Shown here piece after piece: positions 17,850 through 27,241 of a DNA stretch of 64,000 bases. How positions within the stretch are numbered: position 1 is the stretch's first letter; each line of letters begins with the position of its first letter. Position numbers and translations under genes: made by a program. The stretch comes from Spongorhabdus nitratireducens (GTDB taxonomy: Bacteria > Pseudomonadota > Gammaproteobacteria > Pseudomonadales > Endozoicomonadaceae): contig CANDOC010000007.1 in NCBI GenBank assembly GCA_947387575.1, positions 186,001-250,000 of the forward strand. The letters are read 5' to 3'. The notes beneath the pieces were generated by a model. The model was not told the DNA's origin and searched no databases. It saw only the letters and a list, made by a program, of their open reading frames with translations.

Positions 17850-19220
17850 ATGACAATGACAGACTATAAAGTGGCAGATATCTCTCTGGCCGAATGGGGC
17901 CGTCGGGAAATCCAGATCGCTGAAGGCGAAATGCCGGCATTGATGGCCATTCGCGGCAAGTACGAAGCTGCCCAGCCATTAAAAGGTGCCCGTGTTATGG
18001 GCTGTATTCATATGACCATCCAGACTGCCGTGTTGATTGAAACACTGGTCGCACTGGGTGCTGAAGTGCGCTGGTCTTCCTGTAATATTTTCTCTACTCA
18101 GGACCATGCTGCCGCCGCTATTGCTGCTGCCGGCATTCCGGTATTTGCCTGGAAGGGTGAAACCGAAGAAGAGTATGACTGGTGCCTGGAGCAAACCGTT
18201 GGTGCGGACAAAGCTGACTGGCACCCAAACCTGATTCTGGATGACGGTGGTGACCTCACGGCACTACTACACAACAAGTATCCGCAGATTCTGGACGACT
18301 GCCACGGTATCTCTGAAGAGACCACCACCGGGGTTCATCGCCTGCTCGAAATGCTGGAGAAGGGCGAGCTGAAAGTTCCCGCTATTAACGTCAACGATGC
18401 GGTCACCAAGAGCAAGAACGATAACAAGTACGGCTGCCGTCACTCACTGAACGATGCTATCAAGCGTGCGACCGACCACCTGCTGGCTGGAAAAAAAGCA
18501 CTGGTTATCGGTTACGGCGATGTAGGTAAAGGCTCTGCGGCTTCCCTTCGTCAGGAAGGCATGATTGTAAAAGTGACCGAAATTGATCCGATCTGTGCCA
18601 TGCAGGCCTGTATGGATGGCTTTGAGGTTGTATCCCCGTACCTCCATGGTCTGAACGACGAAACCGAAGCCTGCGTTGATAAGGCCCTGCTCGGAACCAT
18701 CGACCTGCTGGTCACAACCACCGGTAACAAGCATGTGTGTGACAGCAATATGCTCAAGCATCTGAAGAGTGGTTGTGTCGTCAGCAATATTGGTCATTTC
18801 GATACTGAAATCGATACTGCATTCATGCGGGAACAGTGGGAGTGGGAAGAAATTAAACCGCAGGTACACAAGATTTACCGTAACCGTGCCAACGACAACC
18901 ACCTGCTGCTGTTATCGGAAGGCCGTCTGGTGAATCTTGGTAACGCAACGGGTCACCCGTCACGGATTATGGATGGCTCTTTTGCCAACCAGGTACTGGC
19001 CCAGATCCATCTGTTCGAAGCAGACTTTGCAAACCTTCCAGCCGATCAGAAAGCATCTTCGCTATATGTGAACGTACTGCCCAAGCAGCTGGATGAAGAA
19101 GTTGCTCGCTATATGGTGGAAGGTTTCAGCGGGGTTATTACCCGACTGACATCTGAACAGGCTGATTACATCAATGTATCTGTTGATGGCCCGTTCAAAA
19201 ACGATGACTACAAATACTAG
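17850..19220 (+). CDS. ahcY: Adenosylhomocysteinase (S-adenosylhomocysteine hydrolase)
   Basis: The 456-residue NAD-dependent enzyme splits S-adenosylhomocysteine into adenosine and homocysteine and so relieves product inhibition of methyltransferases. Visible motifs are [37 protein letters not shown], the NAD Rossmann motif [26 protein letters not shown] and the C-terminal [11 protein letters not shown], in which the Lys-Tyr end is a hallmark. ATG codons at 17850 and 17856 are both possible. The upstream 108 bp are mostly the metK terminator and an A-rich stretch; no SAH riboswitch could be folded there. metF follows. Confidence 0.97.
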   Translation: MTMTDYKVADISLAEWGRREIQIAEGEMPALMAIRGKYEAAQPLKGARVMGCIHMTIQTAVLIETLVALGAEVRWSSCNIFSTQDHAAAAIAAAGIPVFAWKGETEEEYDWCLEQTVGADKADWHPNLILDDGGDLTALLHNKYPQILDDCHGISEETTTGVHRLLEMLEKGELKVPAINVNDAVTKSKNDNKYGCRHSLNDAIKRATDHLLAGKKALVIGYGDVGKGSAASLRQEGMIVKVTEIDPICAMQACMDGFEVVSPYLHGLNDETEACVDKALLGTIDLLVTTTGNKHVCDSNMLKHLKSGCVVSNIGHFDTEIDTAFMREQWEWEEIKPQVHKIYRNRANDNHLLLLSEGRLVNLGNATGHPSRIMDGSFANQVLAQIHLFEADFANLPADQKASSLYVNVLPKQLDEEVARYMVEGFSGVITRLTSEQADYINVSVDGPFKNDDYKY

Positions 19221-19309
19221 ATCATCATTATTCAGGTAGCTGGTTGCTGCAGCTACCTGATATTGAATCAGGCATAACGCCCGGATTATAAAAACAACAG
19301 GTTTCGCAA

Positions 19310-20158
19310 ATGACGCTCGTTAAGAACAAGGTACAGGTCAGCTTTGAGTTTTTTCCGGCCCGAACTGAAGAGGGCGGCGAGAAACTGATTAAAACCGCAC
19401 AACAACTGGCTGGAGTATCCCCCGAATTTTTCTCGGTAACCTATGGCGCCGGAGGTTCAACCCGCGATCGTACCAAAGGTACTGTCAGCCAGATTATTGA
19501 AGCAACCGGTATTCCCACAGCGCCTCACCTGTCCTGTGTAGGTGATACCAGGGAAAGCTTGCGGGAGCTGTTAAGTAATTACAAAGACCAGGGCATTAAC
19601 CGTATTGTTGCCCTGCGAGGAGATCTGCCTTCAGGCATGGGCCGGTTTGCTTCCGGTCATCTGCAGTATGCCAATGAACTGGTTGAATTTATTCGGGAAG
19701 AGACGGGTGACCACTTCCATATCGAGGTTGCTGCTTACCCTGAAGTGCATCCGCAGGCTCATGGAATGGATGCCGATCTCGCAAACTTCAAACGCAAGGT
19801 TGAGTCCGGTGCAACATCCGCTATCACCCAGTATTTCTTTAATGCTGACAGTTACTTTTACTTTGTGGATCGCTGCCGCAAGGAAGGTATTGATATCCCG
19901 ATTGTGCCCGGCATTATGCCAATCACTAATTACATCAAACTGGCCCGGTTCAGTGATGCCTGTGGTGCCGAAATGCCACGCTGGATTCGCAAACAGCTGG
20001 AGTCCTATGGTGATGATTCCGCCAGCATCAAGGCTTTCGGTGAAGAAGTCATCACCCGCTTATGTGAGCGCCTGATTGAAGGCGGTGTGCCTGCCCTGCA
20101 CTTCTATTCCCTGAATATGGCCGGTCCCAGCCTCAAGCTGGTTCAGAACCTATCCTGA
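19310..20158 (+). CDS. metF: 5,10-methylenetetrahydrofolate reductase
   Basis: This 282-residue FAD enzyme reduces methylene-THF to methyl-THF for methionine synthesis. Its motifs are VSFEFFPARTEEGGEKL with the catalytic Glu, SVTYGAGGSTRDRT, HLSCVGDTRESL, RIVALRGDLP, VAAYPEVHPQA, ITQYFFNADSYF and LHFYSLNMAG. It completes the SAM-cycle cluster sahR-like/metK/ahcY/metF. The gap to ahcY is 89 bp. Confidence 0.96.
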   Translation: MTLVKNKVQVSFEFFPARTEEGGEKLIKTAQQLAGVSPEFFSVTYGAGGSTRDRTKGTVSQIIEATGIPTAPHLSCVGDTRESLRELLSNYKDQGINRIVALRGDLPSGMGRFASGHLQYANELVEFIREETGDHFHIEVAAYPEVHPQAHGMDADLANFKRKVESGATSAITQYFFNADSYFYFVDRCRKEGIDIPIVPGIMPITNYIKLARFSDACGAEMPRWIRKQLESYGDDSASIKAFGEEVITRLCERLIEGGVPALHFYSLNMAGPSLKLVQNLS

Positions 20159-20185
20159 CCTTCCTCTCCAGCCACAATGATTTGC

Positions 20186-20209
20186 CCCGTGAACACTTTT
20201 GTTCACGGG
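20186..20209. terminator. Hairpin between metF and the convergent FAD oxidoreductase gene
   Basis: CCCGTGAAC (20186-20194) pairs perfectly with GTTCACGGG (20201-20209) around ACTTTT. The T-tract is weak, and the hairpin overlaps the last codons of the minus-strand gene. It probably ends the metF transcript. Confidence 0.6.
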
Positions 20210-21339
20210 TTGTGGAATCGGCGGGGAGAGATAGAAGACAACAAATCGGGGTAAGCTTGCTCCAGATAAACAGGCAAAGGCCTCTCCATTACCAGACTGG
20301 CCATAATTCCCGCCAGGGGTTGGGCTGTCTGAATACCATAGCCACCCAGCCCGGCCAGCCAGAAGAAGCCCGGAATATCAGGATCTTCTCCAACCACAGG
20401 TACTTCATCCGCAGCAAAGGTACGCAAGCCAGCCCATTTATTGTTTATTTTGCGCACATCAAGGTTCAGGTACTTCATGATGTGGTCTGCAGCCACCGCA
20501 ACATCCAGCTCTTCGGGCTGGGCATCACAAGGGATATCCGGTGATGCATCTTCCGGTGAAACAAAGAGCTGCCCCGCATCAGGTTTGAAATAAAGTTCTT
20601 TTCCAACAACCTCCAGAAAGGGCCAGTCCGAAACATCGATATTCTCGGGTGGATCAACAACAATCACCGTACGTCGCTTGGGTACCATCTTCAGCGAGTT
20701 TGCACCGGCCATTACTGCTACCTGATCAGCCCATGCCCCTGCAGCATTAATGATTCTTGGAGCCTGAAACTGTCCCTTTCCTGTTTTGATCACAAAACCC
20801 GCTTCACATGCAGTGATCTGCTGTACTCGGCTGTCAGTAAAAAGACTGCCACCCTTTTGCCTGAAACCTTTAAGGAATCCATGCAACAGGCTATGAACAT
20901 CTATCGCTGCGGCACCCGGCTCCCATATAGCTTTTCCCAGCAAACCCTTTTTAAGCAGCGGCACTCTACTCATGATTTGCCTCTCACTCCAGAGTTCGAC
21001 CTTTGATACCTTGCAGGCTTCTGCAAAAAGCTGCTCAGCCAGGGACATCTCATCCGGACTGTAGCAAAACAGGGCACCGGCTTTTTGTAGAATTGGAGAA
21101 TCAGCAAAACCTTCAGGTGTTTGTTGAAAAAAACGGTTGGCAGAGCGGATCAGTGCCCGGTTCAGGGGATCGCCATAGAGTTCCGAGAACAAAGCAGCTG
21201 AGCGTCCGGTTGCGTGGTAGCCCGGCTGTTCCTCCTGCTCAAGCAGTAGCGTATTCATATGCCCGGACAGTTCCCAGGCTGCAGCTGCTCCTGCAATCCC
21301 GGCACCAATGACAATCACATCAGCTGTGACCGTTTTCAT
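20203..21339 (-). CDS. FAD-dependent oxidoreductase, DAO family (glycine/D-amino-acid oxidase-like)
   Basis: From the chosen start the protein has 378 residues. The N-terminus VIVIGAGIAGAAAAWELSG is a Rossmann FAD-binding motif, followed by LLLEQEEQPGYHATGRSAAL as in DadA/GlpD relatives. IINAAGAWADQVA, and the C-terminal GFFWLAGLGGYGIQTAQPLAG with GLRTFAADEVPVVGED, are also family marks. It probably oxidises a secondary amine or D-amino acid; the substrate is unknown. The ATG at 21339 has a good GGAGG site 4 bases upstream, whereas an in-frame extension to 21402 lacks one. It is monocistronic between metF and rsmE. Confidence 0.85.
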   Translation of the reverse strand: MKTVTADVIVIGAGIAGAAAAWELSGHMNTLLLEQEEQPGYHATGRSAALFSELYGDPLNRALIRSANRFFQQTPEGFADSPILQKAGALFCYSPDEMSLAEQLFAEACKVSKVELWSERQIMSRVPLLKKGLLGKAIWEPGAAAIDVHSLLHGFLKGFRQKGGSLFTDSRVQQITACEAGFVIKTGKGQFQAPRIINAAGAWADQVAVMAGANSLKMVPKRRTVIVVDPPENIDVSDWPFLEVVGKELYFKPDAGQLFVSPEDASPDIPCDAQPEELDVAVAADHIMKYLNLDVRKINNKWAGLRTFAADEVPVVGEDPDIPGFFWLAGLGGYGIQTAQPLAGIMASLVMERPLPVYLEQAYPDLLSSISPRRFHNP

Positions 21340-21484
21340 CAGGCCTCCACTTTTGTTGTTATCCGTATCAAGTTTATCTGCTTCGCGACAGAAGCATAGC
21401 AAGCCGGAAGCAGAGTGTTATCAACCCACTCTGATACAATACAGGTTTTCCCGCTTTGGATAGCCAGACCGGCCTGCTATTGGT

Positions 21485-22210
21485 ATGCGAAACCCAAGAA
21501 TTTTTACTCCCCAACCGCTGTCACTGAATACAGAAGTGCAACTCGCTGATGATGCCGCCAACCATGTTGGCCGGGTACTGCGAATGAAACCCGGTGAACC
21601 GCTGGTTCTGTTCAATAGTGAAGGTGGTTCATATCAGGGAACAATCAAAGCTGTTAGCAAAAAAAGTGTCAGCGTGACACTGACTGAGCACCGGCCAGAT
21701 GATAACGAGTCCCCTCTGAGAATCGAGCTAGGGCAGGCCCTGAGTCGTGGTGAACGAATGGACTGGGCGATTCAGAAAGCAACTGAAGCCGGTGTTACAG
21801 AAATCACTCCGCTGTTTACTGAACGCTGTGAAGTCAAACTGAACAGTGAGCGTCAGGAAAAGCGGTTACAACACTGGCGCAAGGTCGCAATCAGTGCCTG
21901 CGAGCAATGTGCCCGCAATAGGGTTCCGGTAATCAACCCGCCACAGCAATTAAATGACTGGCTGGCAGCACGTCAGACCAAATTAAACTTTGTGCTGCAT
22001 CACCGCACTGAAAGGAAGATATCCGGTTATGAGGTACCCCAGTCAGTTTCACTGCTAATCGGTCCTGAAGGTGGATTATCGGCAGATGAAATTGCACAGG
22101 CAGAAAACAAGCAGTTTAATGCATTGGCGCTGGGTCCACGGGTTCTCAGAACCGAAACAGCGCCTGTGGCTGCCATTTCACTCATGCAATATCTGTGGGG
22201 TGACTGGTGA
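21485..22210 (+). CDS. rsmE: 16S rRNA (uracil-1498-N3)-methyltransferase
   Basis: The 241-residue SPOUT-class methyltransferase modifies U1498 in the 30S decoding region. An N-terminal PUA-like part (NHVGRVLRMKPGEPLVLFN) is followed by the knotted domain with GERMDWAIQKATEAGVTEI, SACEQCARNRVP, LLIGPEGGLSADEI and ALGPRVLRTETAPVAAI. It ends 4 bp before the stop of the convergent pilH, with a GAAGCG/CGCTTC hairpin at 22209-22226 spanning the junction. Confidence 0.96.
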   Translation: MRNPRIFTPQPLSLNTEVQLADDAANHVGRVLRMKPGEPLVLFNSEGGSYQGTIKAVSKKSVSVTLTEHRPDDNESPLRIELGQALSRGERMDWAIQKATEAGVTEITPLFTERCEVKLNSERQEKRLQHWRKVAISACEQCARNRVPVINPPQQLNDWLAARQTKLNFVLHHRTERKISGYEVPQSVSLLIGPEGGLSADEIAQAENKQFNALALGPRVLRTETAPVAAISLMQYLWGDW

Positions 22211-22214
22211 AGCG

Positions 22215-22586
22215 TTAACTCGCTTCATCCAGCACTGCACTGATTGTTCCCAGCAAAGTTGATTCGGAAACCGGTTTGGTTAGATAGTCGCGAGCGCCCT
22301 GGCGTTTGCCCCAGACCTTGTCGGTTTCCTGATCCTTGGTGGTCACAATAATAACGGGAATATGCTGGGTACCCGGATCACGATTTAACTGGCGGGTGGC
22401 CTGAAAACCATTCAGCCCGGGCATGACAATATCCATCAATACGACATCGGGCAGTTGATCCCGACACAGGGCTACACCATCAGCACCATTATCAGCTTTT
22501 AAAACATCGTGGCCGTTTTTTTTCAGAATATCGCTCAGCTTTTTAGTCTCAGCGGGAGAATCATCAACAATCAGTACTCGAGCCAT
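22215..22586 (-). CDS. pilH: PilH-type response regulator of twitching motility
   Basis: This single receiver domain of 123 residues has acidic pair Asp8-Asp9, phosphoacceptor Asp52 in VVLMDIVMPGLNG, Thr82/83 and Lys104 in YLTKPVS. The segment VTTKDQETDKVWGKRQGARD is nearly identical to Pseudomonas PilH. PilH works with PilG and the ChpA kinase to control type IV pilus extension and retraction. Here it stands alone: no pilG, pilI, pilJ or chpA is adjacent, although pilT and pilU lie 10 kb away. It could therefore be a relocated pilH or a paralogue. Confidence 0.85.
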   Translation of the reverse strand: MARVLIVDDSPAETKKLSDILKKNGHDVLKADNGADGVALCRDQLPDVVLMDIVMPGLNGFQATRQLNRDPGTQHIPVIIVTTKDQETDKVWGKRQGARDYLTKPVSESTLLGTISAVLDEAS

Positions 22587-22828
22587 GTGTCATCCTTTTG
22601 TACTTCTTATGATCTTGCCTGTGGACTACAGGCATAAGTACCTGGGTACTTGCGTCTACCGCCGTGCGGCTATGGTCTTATTCAACTACTGATTCTTGTA
22701 CCATACATCCAGACCGCATTGCCATAAGGCTCACCTGCAAGCTCCCACCTCATCTTTTACCGCCTACAGCCGATACTCCCCCTTAGATTTTTTCATTTAA
22801 ATGTGTGAACCATGGAAGGAACACCATA

Positions 22829-24133
22829 ATGAAACCGAGAGCGCTCAGTGTATTCTGTCTTCCTCTGGCTTTGATGATCAGTACAACTGCTGATGCAGCA
22901 TCACTGGAAGAGACTATTCGCATGGCGCTGCAAACCAACCCGACGGTGTTGGCAGAGCAACATCGCCTCTCGGCTTCCCAGGAATCAACATCTGCAGCAC
23001 TGGGCGGATATTTCCCCAGTCTGGATGTTGCTGCAGGCATTGGCTCACAGCGCAAGGAAGGTGACCGCAACAGCAATCTGCCAAAGAAGCAGCGGACCCG
23101 GAAGGAAACCTCGGTCAGTCTGAACCAGATGCTGTTTGATGGTTTTTCAGTTTCCAGCAGCGTCGCTGAAGCCAGTTATGCAGAACAGGCTCAGCTTTAT
23201 TCTCTACAGTCTGCTACAGAGAACATGGCACTGCAGATTGCTCAGGTTTATATCCGGGTACTGGAAAATCAGGATCTGGTTGCCATGGCAGAAAAAAATC
23301 TGGAAGTGCATGACAGCATCTATGAGCAGGTCAAACTGCGCACAGACCAGGGTATCGCCAGAAGCTCTGATCTGGCACAGATAGAAGGCCGAAAGGCCAG
23401 AGCCAATGCTAACCTGATTAATGCCCGCAATAATCTGGAAGATGCTATTTCAGCGTTCTATGCAGTGGTGAATACTTTACCGGAAGAGTTGACCCAGCCG
23501 GGTTCAGATAGCTTTGAAATGCCGGAAACTCTTGAAGCAGCTATTACCACAGCTCTTTCCAATAACCCCAAACTTAAAAGTGAAGAAGCCCGCATTCGGG
23601 CAGCAGAAGAATCTTACGAAGGCCGTAAAAGCAGCTTCTTTCCACAGTTTAATATTGAAATTCAAAAGTCATGGAATACCGATGCTGATGGTGTAGCCGG
23701 TACAGATGAAGATCTGACCGCCATGGTGCGTATGCGCTATAACCTCTTTCGCGGTGGCTCAGACCGGGCTCGCTTGAAAGAAAGTGCCTGGCAGGCCGAA
23801 CAGAATCGCTCCGATAGAGACCGGCAGGTTCGTACGGTGACAGAAGATGTCAAAGTGGCCTGGGCAGCACGCAGCTATATCAAGCAGCAACTGGAGTATC
23901 TGAAAGTTCATCTGGACTCCAGCTCCGCGACCGTAGATGCCTATCGCGAGCAGTTTAATATCGGCAAGCGCACCCTGTTGGATTTGCTGGATAGTGAAAA
24001 CGAATTGTTCCAGTCGCAGCGCACATTTATTACTGCTCAATATGATTTGGCTGAAGCACGCTTTCGAATTTTGACTCACATAGGAATGTTACTAAAGACA
24101 ATGAAATTGGAAACCAATTTCACTGAAAAATGA
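22829..24133 (+). CDS. TolC-family outer membrane efflux/secretion protein
   Basis: The protein is 434 residues from the chosen ATG, which has AAGGAAC 8 bases upstream. A signal peptide (MKPRALSVFCLPLALMISTTADA) is followed by two outer-membrane-efflux repeats rich in long coiled-coil helices. Typical motifs are SLEETIRMALQTNPTVLAEQ, SVSLNQMLFDG and FNIGKRTLLDLLDSENELFQ. The trimer would form an outer-membrane channel with periplasmic tunnel for type I secretion or drug efflux. It resembles AggA/LapE-like type I secretion channels more than enteric TolC, but no ABC transporter or membrane-fusion gene is adjacent. Confidence 0.88.
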   Translation: MKPRALSVFCLPLALMISTTADAASLEETIRMALQTNPTVLAEQHRLSASQESTSAALGGYFPSLDVAAGIGSQRKEGDRNSNLPKKQRTRKETSVSLNQMLFDGFSVSSSVAEASYAEQAQLYSLQSATENMALQIAQVYIRVLENQDLVAMAEKNLEVHDSIYEQVKLRTDQGIARSSDLAQIEGRKARANANLINARNNLEDAISAFYAVVNTLPEELTQPGSDSFEMPETLEAAITTALSNNPKLKSEEARIRAAEESYEGRKSSFFPQFNIEIQKSWNTDADGVAGTDEDLTAMVRMRYNLFRGGSDRARLKESAWQAEQNRSDRDRQVRTVTEDVKVAWAARSYIKQQLEYLKVHLDSSSATVDAYREQFNIGKRTLLDLLDSENELFQSQRTFITAQYDLAEARFRILTHIGMLLKTMKLETNFTEK

Positions 24134-24140
24134 CCAAAAA

Positions 24141-24168
24141 TTAAGCCACTTTAAATAAGGTGGCTTAA
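24141..24168. terminator. Hairpin terminator between tolC-like gene and secreted orphan
   Basis: TTAAGCCAC (24141-24149) pairs with GTGGCTTAA (24160-24168). It lies just after the tolC-like stop and before the end of the convergent minus-strand gene, so it may serve both. Confidence 0.6.
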
Positions 24169-24216
24169 TATACTTTTCTTGTTTTAAATATTCTAATCCA
24201 CCAGATAGGTTCGTAA

Positions 24217-25011
24217 TCAGTGGTAGGATGGAAGATTGGCTTCCAAAATAATCGCCGGTCTTTTAAAGGATAGATGTTCACTCTCAGGCCCAAGGTAACC
24301 GTCATAGAAAAAGCAATAGGGTTCATTAGAAACAGGGTGTAGCCCTTTAAGGACAGTAAAATCAAAATCTACGCTTTTATCATGTGACTCAAACTTGAAT
24401 ACATGTGCATGCCCATAGCAAAAGACGATCTCTCGTTGATCATCAGGAACAGGTATTTCTATATGGTCAGGATATTGCTCAGCCGAGAATGAAGCTACGT
24501 AAAAGCATCGACCAACACTATTATCCAGCAAACCTTGGAAACTAACTTCAGCTCCAGCTTTAGGAGGATGAAAGCTACCTTTGCATGGGTGCCAATAAAA
24601 ATTGAAATAGGTATTACTCGGCTGCCAATCTAAAACAGAGTACCAAGGGTAACATCTGCGATCACTAACGATTAGCATATCAACACCCTCAGTATCAGCC
24701 TCCAGGCGCCGCTCCATTCTGAAACTTTGAGGCTTTCTCTTATTATTCAACAAATATTCTTTTACATATGCTGCTATGCCTGTTTTTTCAACAGCATCTG
24801 GTTCCGTACTGCAATCTTCTTCAGGGCAGCAAACCGAAGTAAATAGACCCGGATCAGATTCAGAATCATAATTTTTTAGATCAACTATATATATTATATC
24901 TCCCGGTTTCTGATCATTAAAAGATACGCGAAAATAAGCTCCGAAAGCATTCGATGCCAATAAAATATATATTGAAAGTAGCACTCCCAAAAAAAACCTA
25001 AACAGAAACAC
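24217..25011 (-). CDS. Secreted cysteine-rich protein of unknown function
   Basis: I do not recognise this 264-residue protein. It begins with a clear signal peptide (FLFRFFLGVLLSIYILLASN, probable cleavage after AFGA). The mature part has eight cysteines (SVCCPEEDC, DRRCYPW, HPCKG, GRCFYV, VFCYGH and PYCFF), consistent with disulfides in the periplasm or outside the cell. Aromatic residues are frequent (YFNFYWHPC). Base composition is clearly more A/T-rich than that of tolC and gshB around it, which suggests acquisition. It breaks the usual neighbourhood upstream of gshB. No domain can be named; a secreted effector or adhesion role is only speculation. Confidence 0.75.
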   Translation of the reverse strand: MFLFRFFLGVLLSIYILLASNAFGAYFRVSFNDQKPGDIIYIVDLKNYDSESDPGLFTSVCCPEEDCSTEPDAVEKTGIAAYVKEYLLNNKRKPQSFRMERRLEADTEGVDMLIVSDRRCYPWYSVLDWQPSNTYFNFYWHPCKGSFHPPKAGAEVSFQGLLDNSVGRCFYVASFSAEQYPDHIEIPVPDDQREIVFCYGHAHVFKFESHDKSVDFDFTVLKGLHPVSNEPYCFFYDGYLGPESEHLSFKRPAIILEANLPSYH

Positions 25012-25256
25012 TTAAAACCTCTTTAAAAATTTATACGTGTTCTCACTACATGCATGCGATCCCAATATTTAGTCCTCAGGAAGTAACAACAGTTCAAACC
25101 TCCCCTTCCAATAAATTCCACTTTTAACCATACCTTCGATGTTGGAATAGACCCTGTAAAGTGAGAAAAAAGCCATTAACTCATCCAACACATCAAAATA
25201 AAGCTCGTTTTATGGTAAATAGACCCTCACGATCTTAATATCCTGGATAACATAGA

Positions 25257-26207
25257 ATGACTATTCGCCTCGGCATCGTGATGGACCCCATCGCAGGCAT
25301 TCACTACAAGAAAGACACCTCACTGGCCATGCTGCTGGCCGCCCAGAAAAGAGGCTGGGAGCTGTACTACATGGAGCAGAAAGATCTATTCCAACGCGAT
25401 GGCAAGGCGATGGGTATGATGTCATCCCTGAGCGTGCAGCTGGATCCTGAAAACTGGTATACCCTTGGCGAAGAAGTATCCCAGCCTCTGGCCGAGCTGG
25501 ATGTGATCCTGATGCGCAAGGACCCACCATTCGATAACGAATATATCTACAGCACCTATATTCTGGAGCAGGCTGAGGTCGAAGGCGTGCTGGTAATGAA
25601 CCGCCCCCAGAGCCTGCGTGACTGTAACGAAAAAGTATTTGCCACTCAGTTCCCTCAGTGCATCCCCCCTGTACTGGTCAGCCGTCGTCAGGATCTGATC
25701 CGGGCATTTCATGAAGAACATGGCGACATCATTCTGAAGCCACTGGATGGCATGGGCGGCAGCTCCATCTTCCGGGTCAAGCAGGGTGATCCAAATCTGA
25801 GCGTAATCTGTGAAACACTGACCGAACATGGACAGCAGCAGATTATGGCGCAGAAGTTCATTCCTGAAATCAAGGATGGCGACAAACGCATTCTACTCAT
25901 TGACGGTGAACCAGTACCTTACGCCATGGCCCGCATTCCGGCTGCTGGAGAAACCCGCGGCAATCTGGCTGCCGGAGGCAGTGCGGAATGTCGTCCACTA
26001 ACAGATCGTGACCGCTGGATTGCCGAGCAGGTCGGCCCGATTCTGCGGGAAAAAGGCATTATCTTTGCCGGCCTCGATGTGATCGGGGACTGGCTAACTG
26101 AAGTGAATGTCACCAGCCCGCTGGGTATTCGCGAACTGGACAAAGCCTTTGACCTGGATATTGCCGGTCAGCTTATGGATACCATTGCCAAAAAACTGGT
26201 AGCCTGA
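25257..26207 (+). CDS. gshB: Glutathione synthetase
   Basis: This 316-residue ATP-grasp enzyme joins gamma-glutamylcysteine and glycine. It carries MTIRLGIVMDPIAGIHYKKD (N-domain), the ATP-grasp elements DIILKPLDGMGGSSIFRV and RILLIDGEPVPYAMAR, and the metal/ATP-site strand WLTEVNVTSPLGIREL. It is followed by tonB, yqgE and ruvX in the order known from Pseudomonas. The 245-bp region upstream (25012-25256) shows no gene. Confidence 0.97.
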   Translation: MTIRLGIVMDPIAGIHYKKDTSLAMLLAAQKRGWELYYMEQKDLFQRDGKAMGMMSSLSVQLDPENWYTLGEEVSQPLAELDVILMRKDPPFDNEYIYSTYILEQAEVEGVLVMNRPQSLRDCNEKVFATQFPQCIPPVLVSRRQDLIRAFHEEHGDIILKPLDGMGGSSIFRVKQGDPNLSVICETLTEHGQQQIMAQKFIPEIKDGDKRILLIDGEPVPYAMARIPAAGETRGNLAAGGSAECRPLTDRDRWIAEQVGPILREKGIIFAGLDVIGDWLTEVNVTSPLGIRELDKAFDLDIAGQLMDTIAKKLVA

Positions 26208-26275
26208 TAACTCACCTGCCCTGTATTGGCTCAAATGCAGGGCAGCTCCTGAGAGAACAATAACCGAGTGGCTCT

Positions 26276-27154
26276 ATGGCAGCGGTGGCAGCAATCAGAC
26301 CCGGCTCTGCGGATCGTCTTGGATTCGCAGTCTTCCTGGCACTGGCAGTACACGGCATGGTATTGCTGGGACTTGGATTCAAGCTGCCAGATCATGCCAA
26401 ACCTGAAAAGACACTGGAAATAACCCTCGCCACGTATAAAAGTGAGAAGGCACCGGATAATGCCGACTATCTTGCCCAGATAAACCAGCAGGGTAGCGGT
26501 ACACTGGATGAAAAAGCCCGCCCTTCCAGCGACCAGCAGGCTGAGTTTCAGGACAACAAGATTAACGAAGTTAATATTGAGCCTCAGCAGGCGGCGCAGC
26601 CTGAACAAAAAAACCTGACAGCCAATAAAGTCACAACTCAAAAACCCACCGAAAAAAGAATAAAAGTCGAGCAGCAGCGGCAGGATGAAAGTCAGGCTAT
26701 CAGTGAAGAAAAACCTCAACGCAGAATCGATCTGACAGCTGAAGTTGCCTCTCTGGAAGCAGACTACTTTCGCAAGCGGCAGGAATATGCCAAACGGCCC
26801 CGGATTCAACGCCTCAATGCTGCTTCAACCCGACAGGAAAAAGGTGCCTTTTATCAGGAAGCATGGCGCCGGAAAGTGGAGCGTATCGGCAACCTGAATT
26901 ATCCCGAAGCCGCACGAGACCGAAGGTTGTATGGGGCATTGAGACTTAAAGTGACCATTCGTCGGGATGGTACGCTCAAGAATGTTGCCATCAATGAGTC
27001 CTCTGGTCAGAAACTACTGGATGATGCCGCCATCCGGATTGTGAAGCTGGCAGCGCCCTACGCCCCTTTCAGTGACGATCTGAATGAGTTTGATGAACTG
27101 GAAATTATCCGGACCTGGCGTTTTGAGCCAGGCGATCAGCTTTTCAGCGAGTAA
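26276..27154 (+). CDS. tonB: TonB-family energy transducer
   Basis: The 292-residue protein has one N-terminal membrane anchor (about residues 16-37, FAVFLALAVHGMVLLGLGF). It then has a long Glu/Gln/Lys-rich periplasmic spacer (residues 45-190) and a TonB C-terminal domain with LNYPEAARDRRLYGALRLKV, RRDGTLKNVAINESSGQKLL and APYAPF. It should couple the proton-motive force to an outer-membrane partner. The spacer is charged rather than Pro-rich. The position between gshB and yqgE matches tonB3 of P. aeruginosa, a variant linked there to twitching motility. No exbB or exbD is nearby. Confidence 0.88.
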   Translation: MAAVAAIRPGSADRLGFAVFLALAVHGMVLLGLGFKLPDHAKPEKTLEITLATYKSEKAPDNADYLAQINQQGSGTLDEKARPSSDQQAEFQDNKINEVNIEPQQAAQPEQKNLTANKVTTQKPTEKRIKVEQQRQDESQAISEEKPQRRIDLTAEVASLEADYFRKRQEYAKRPRIQRLNAASTRQEKGAFYQEAWRRKVERIGNLNYPEAARDRRLYGALRLKVTIRRDGTLKNVAINESSGQKLLDDAAIRIVKLAAPYAPFSDDLNEFDELEIIRTWRFEPGDQLFSE

Positions 27155-27241
27155 ACAACACCGTGTCATACGAATTACGTCGTTTCAGGTTGTTTCACAT
27201 ATACTAACGAATCATGTTCCGTGGCCGGATGTATCAGCTCC

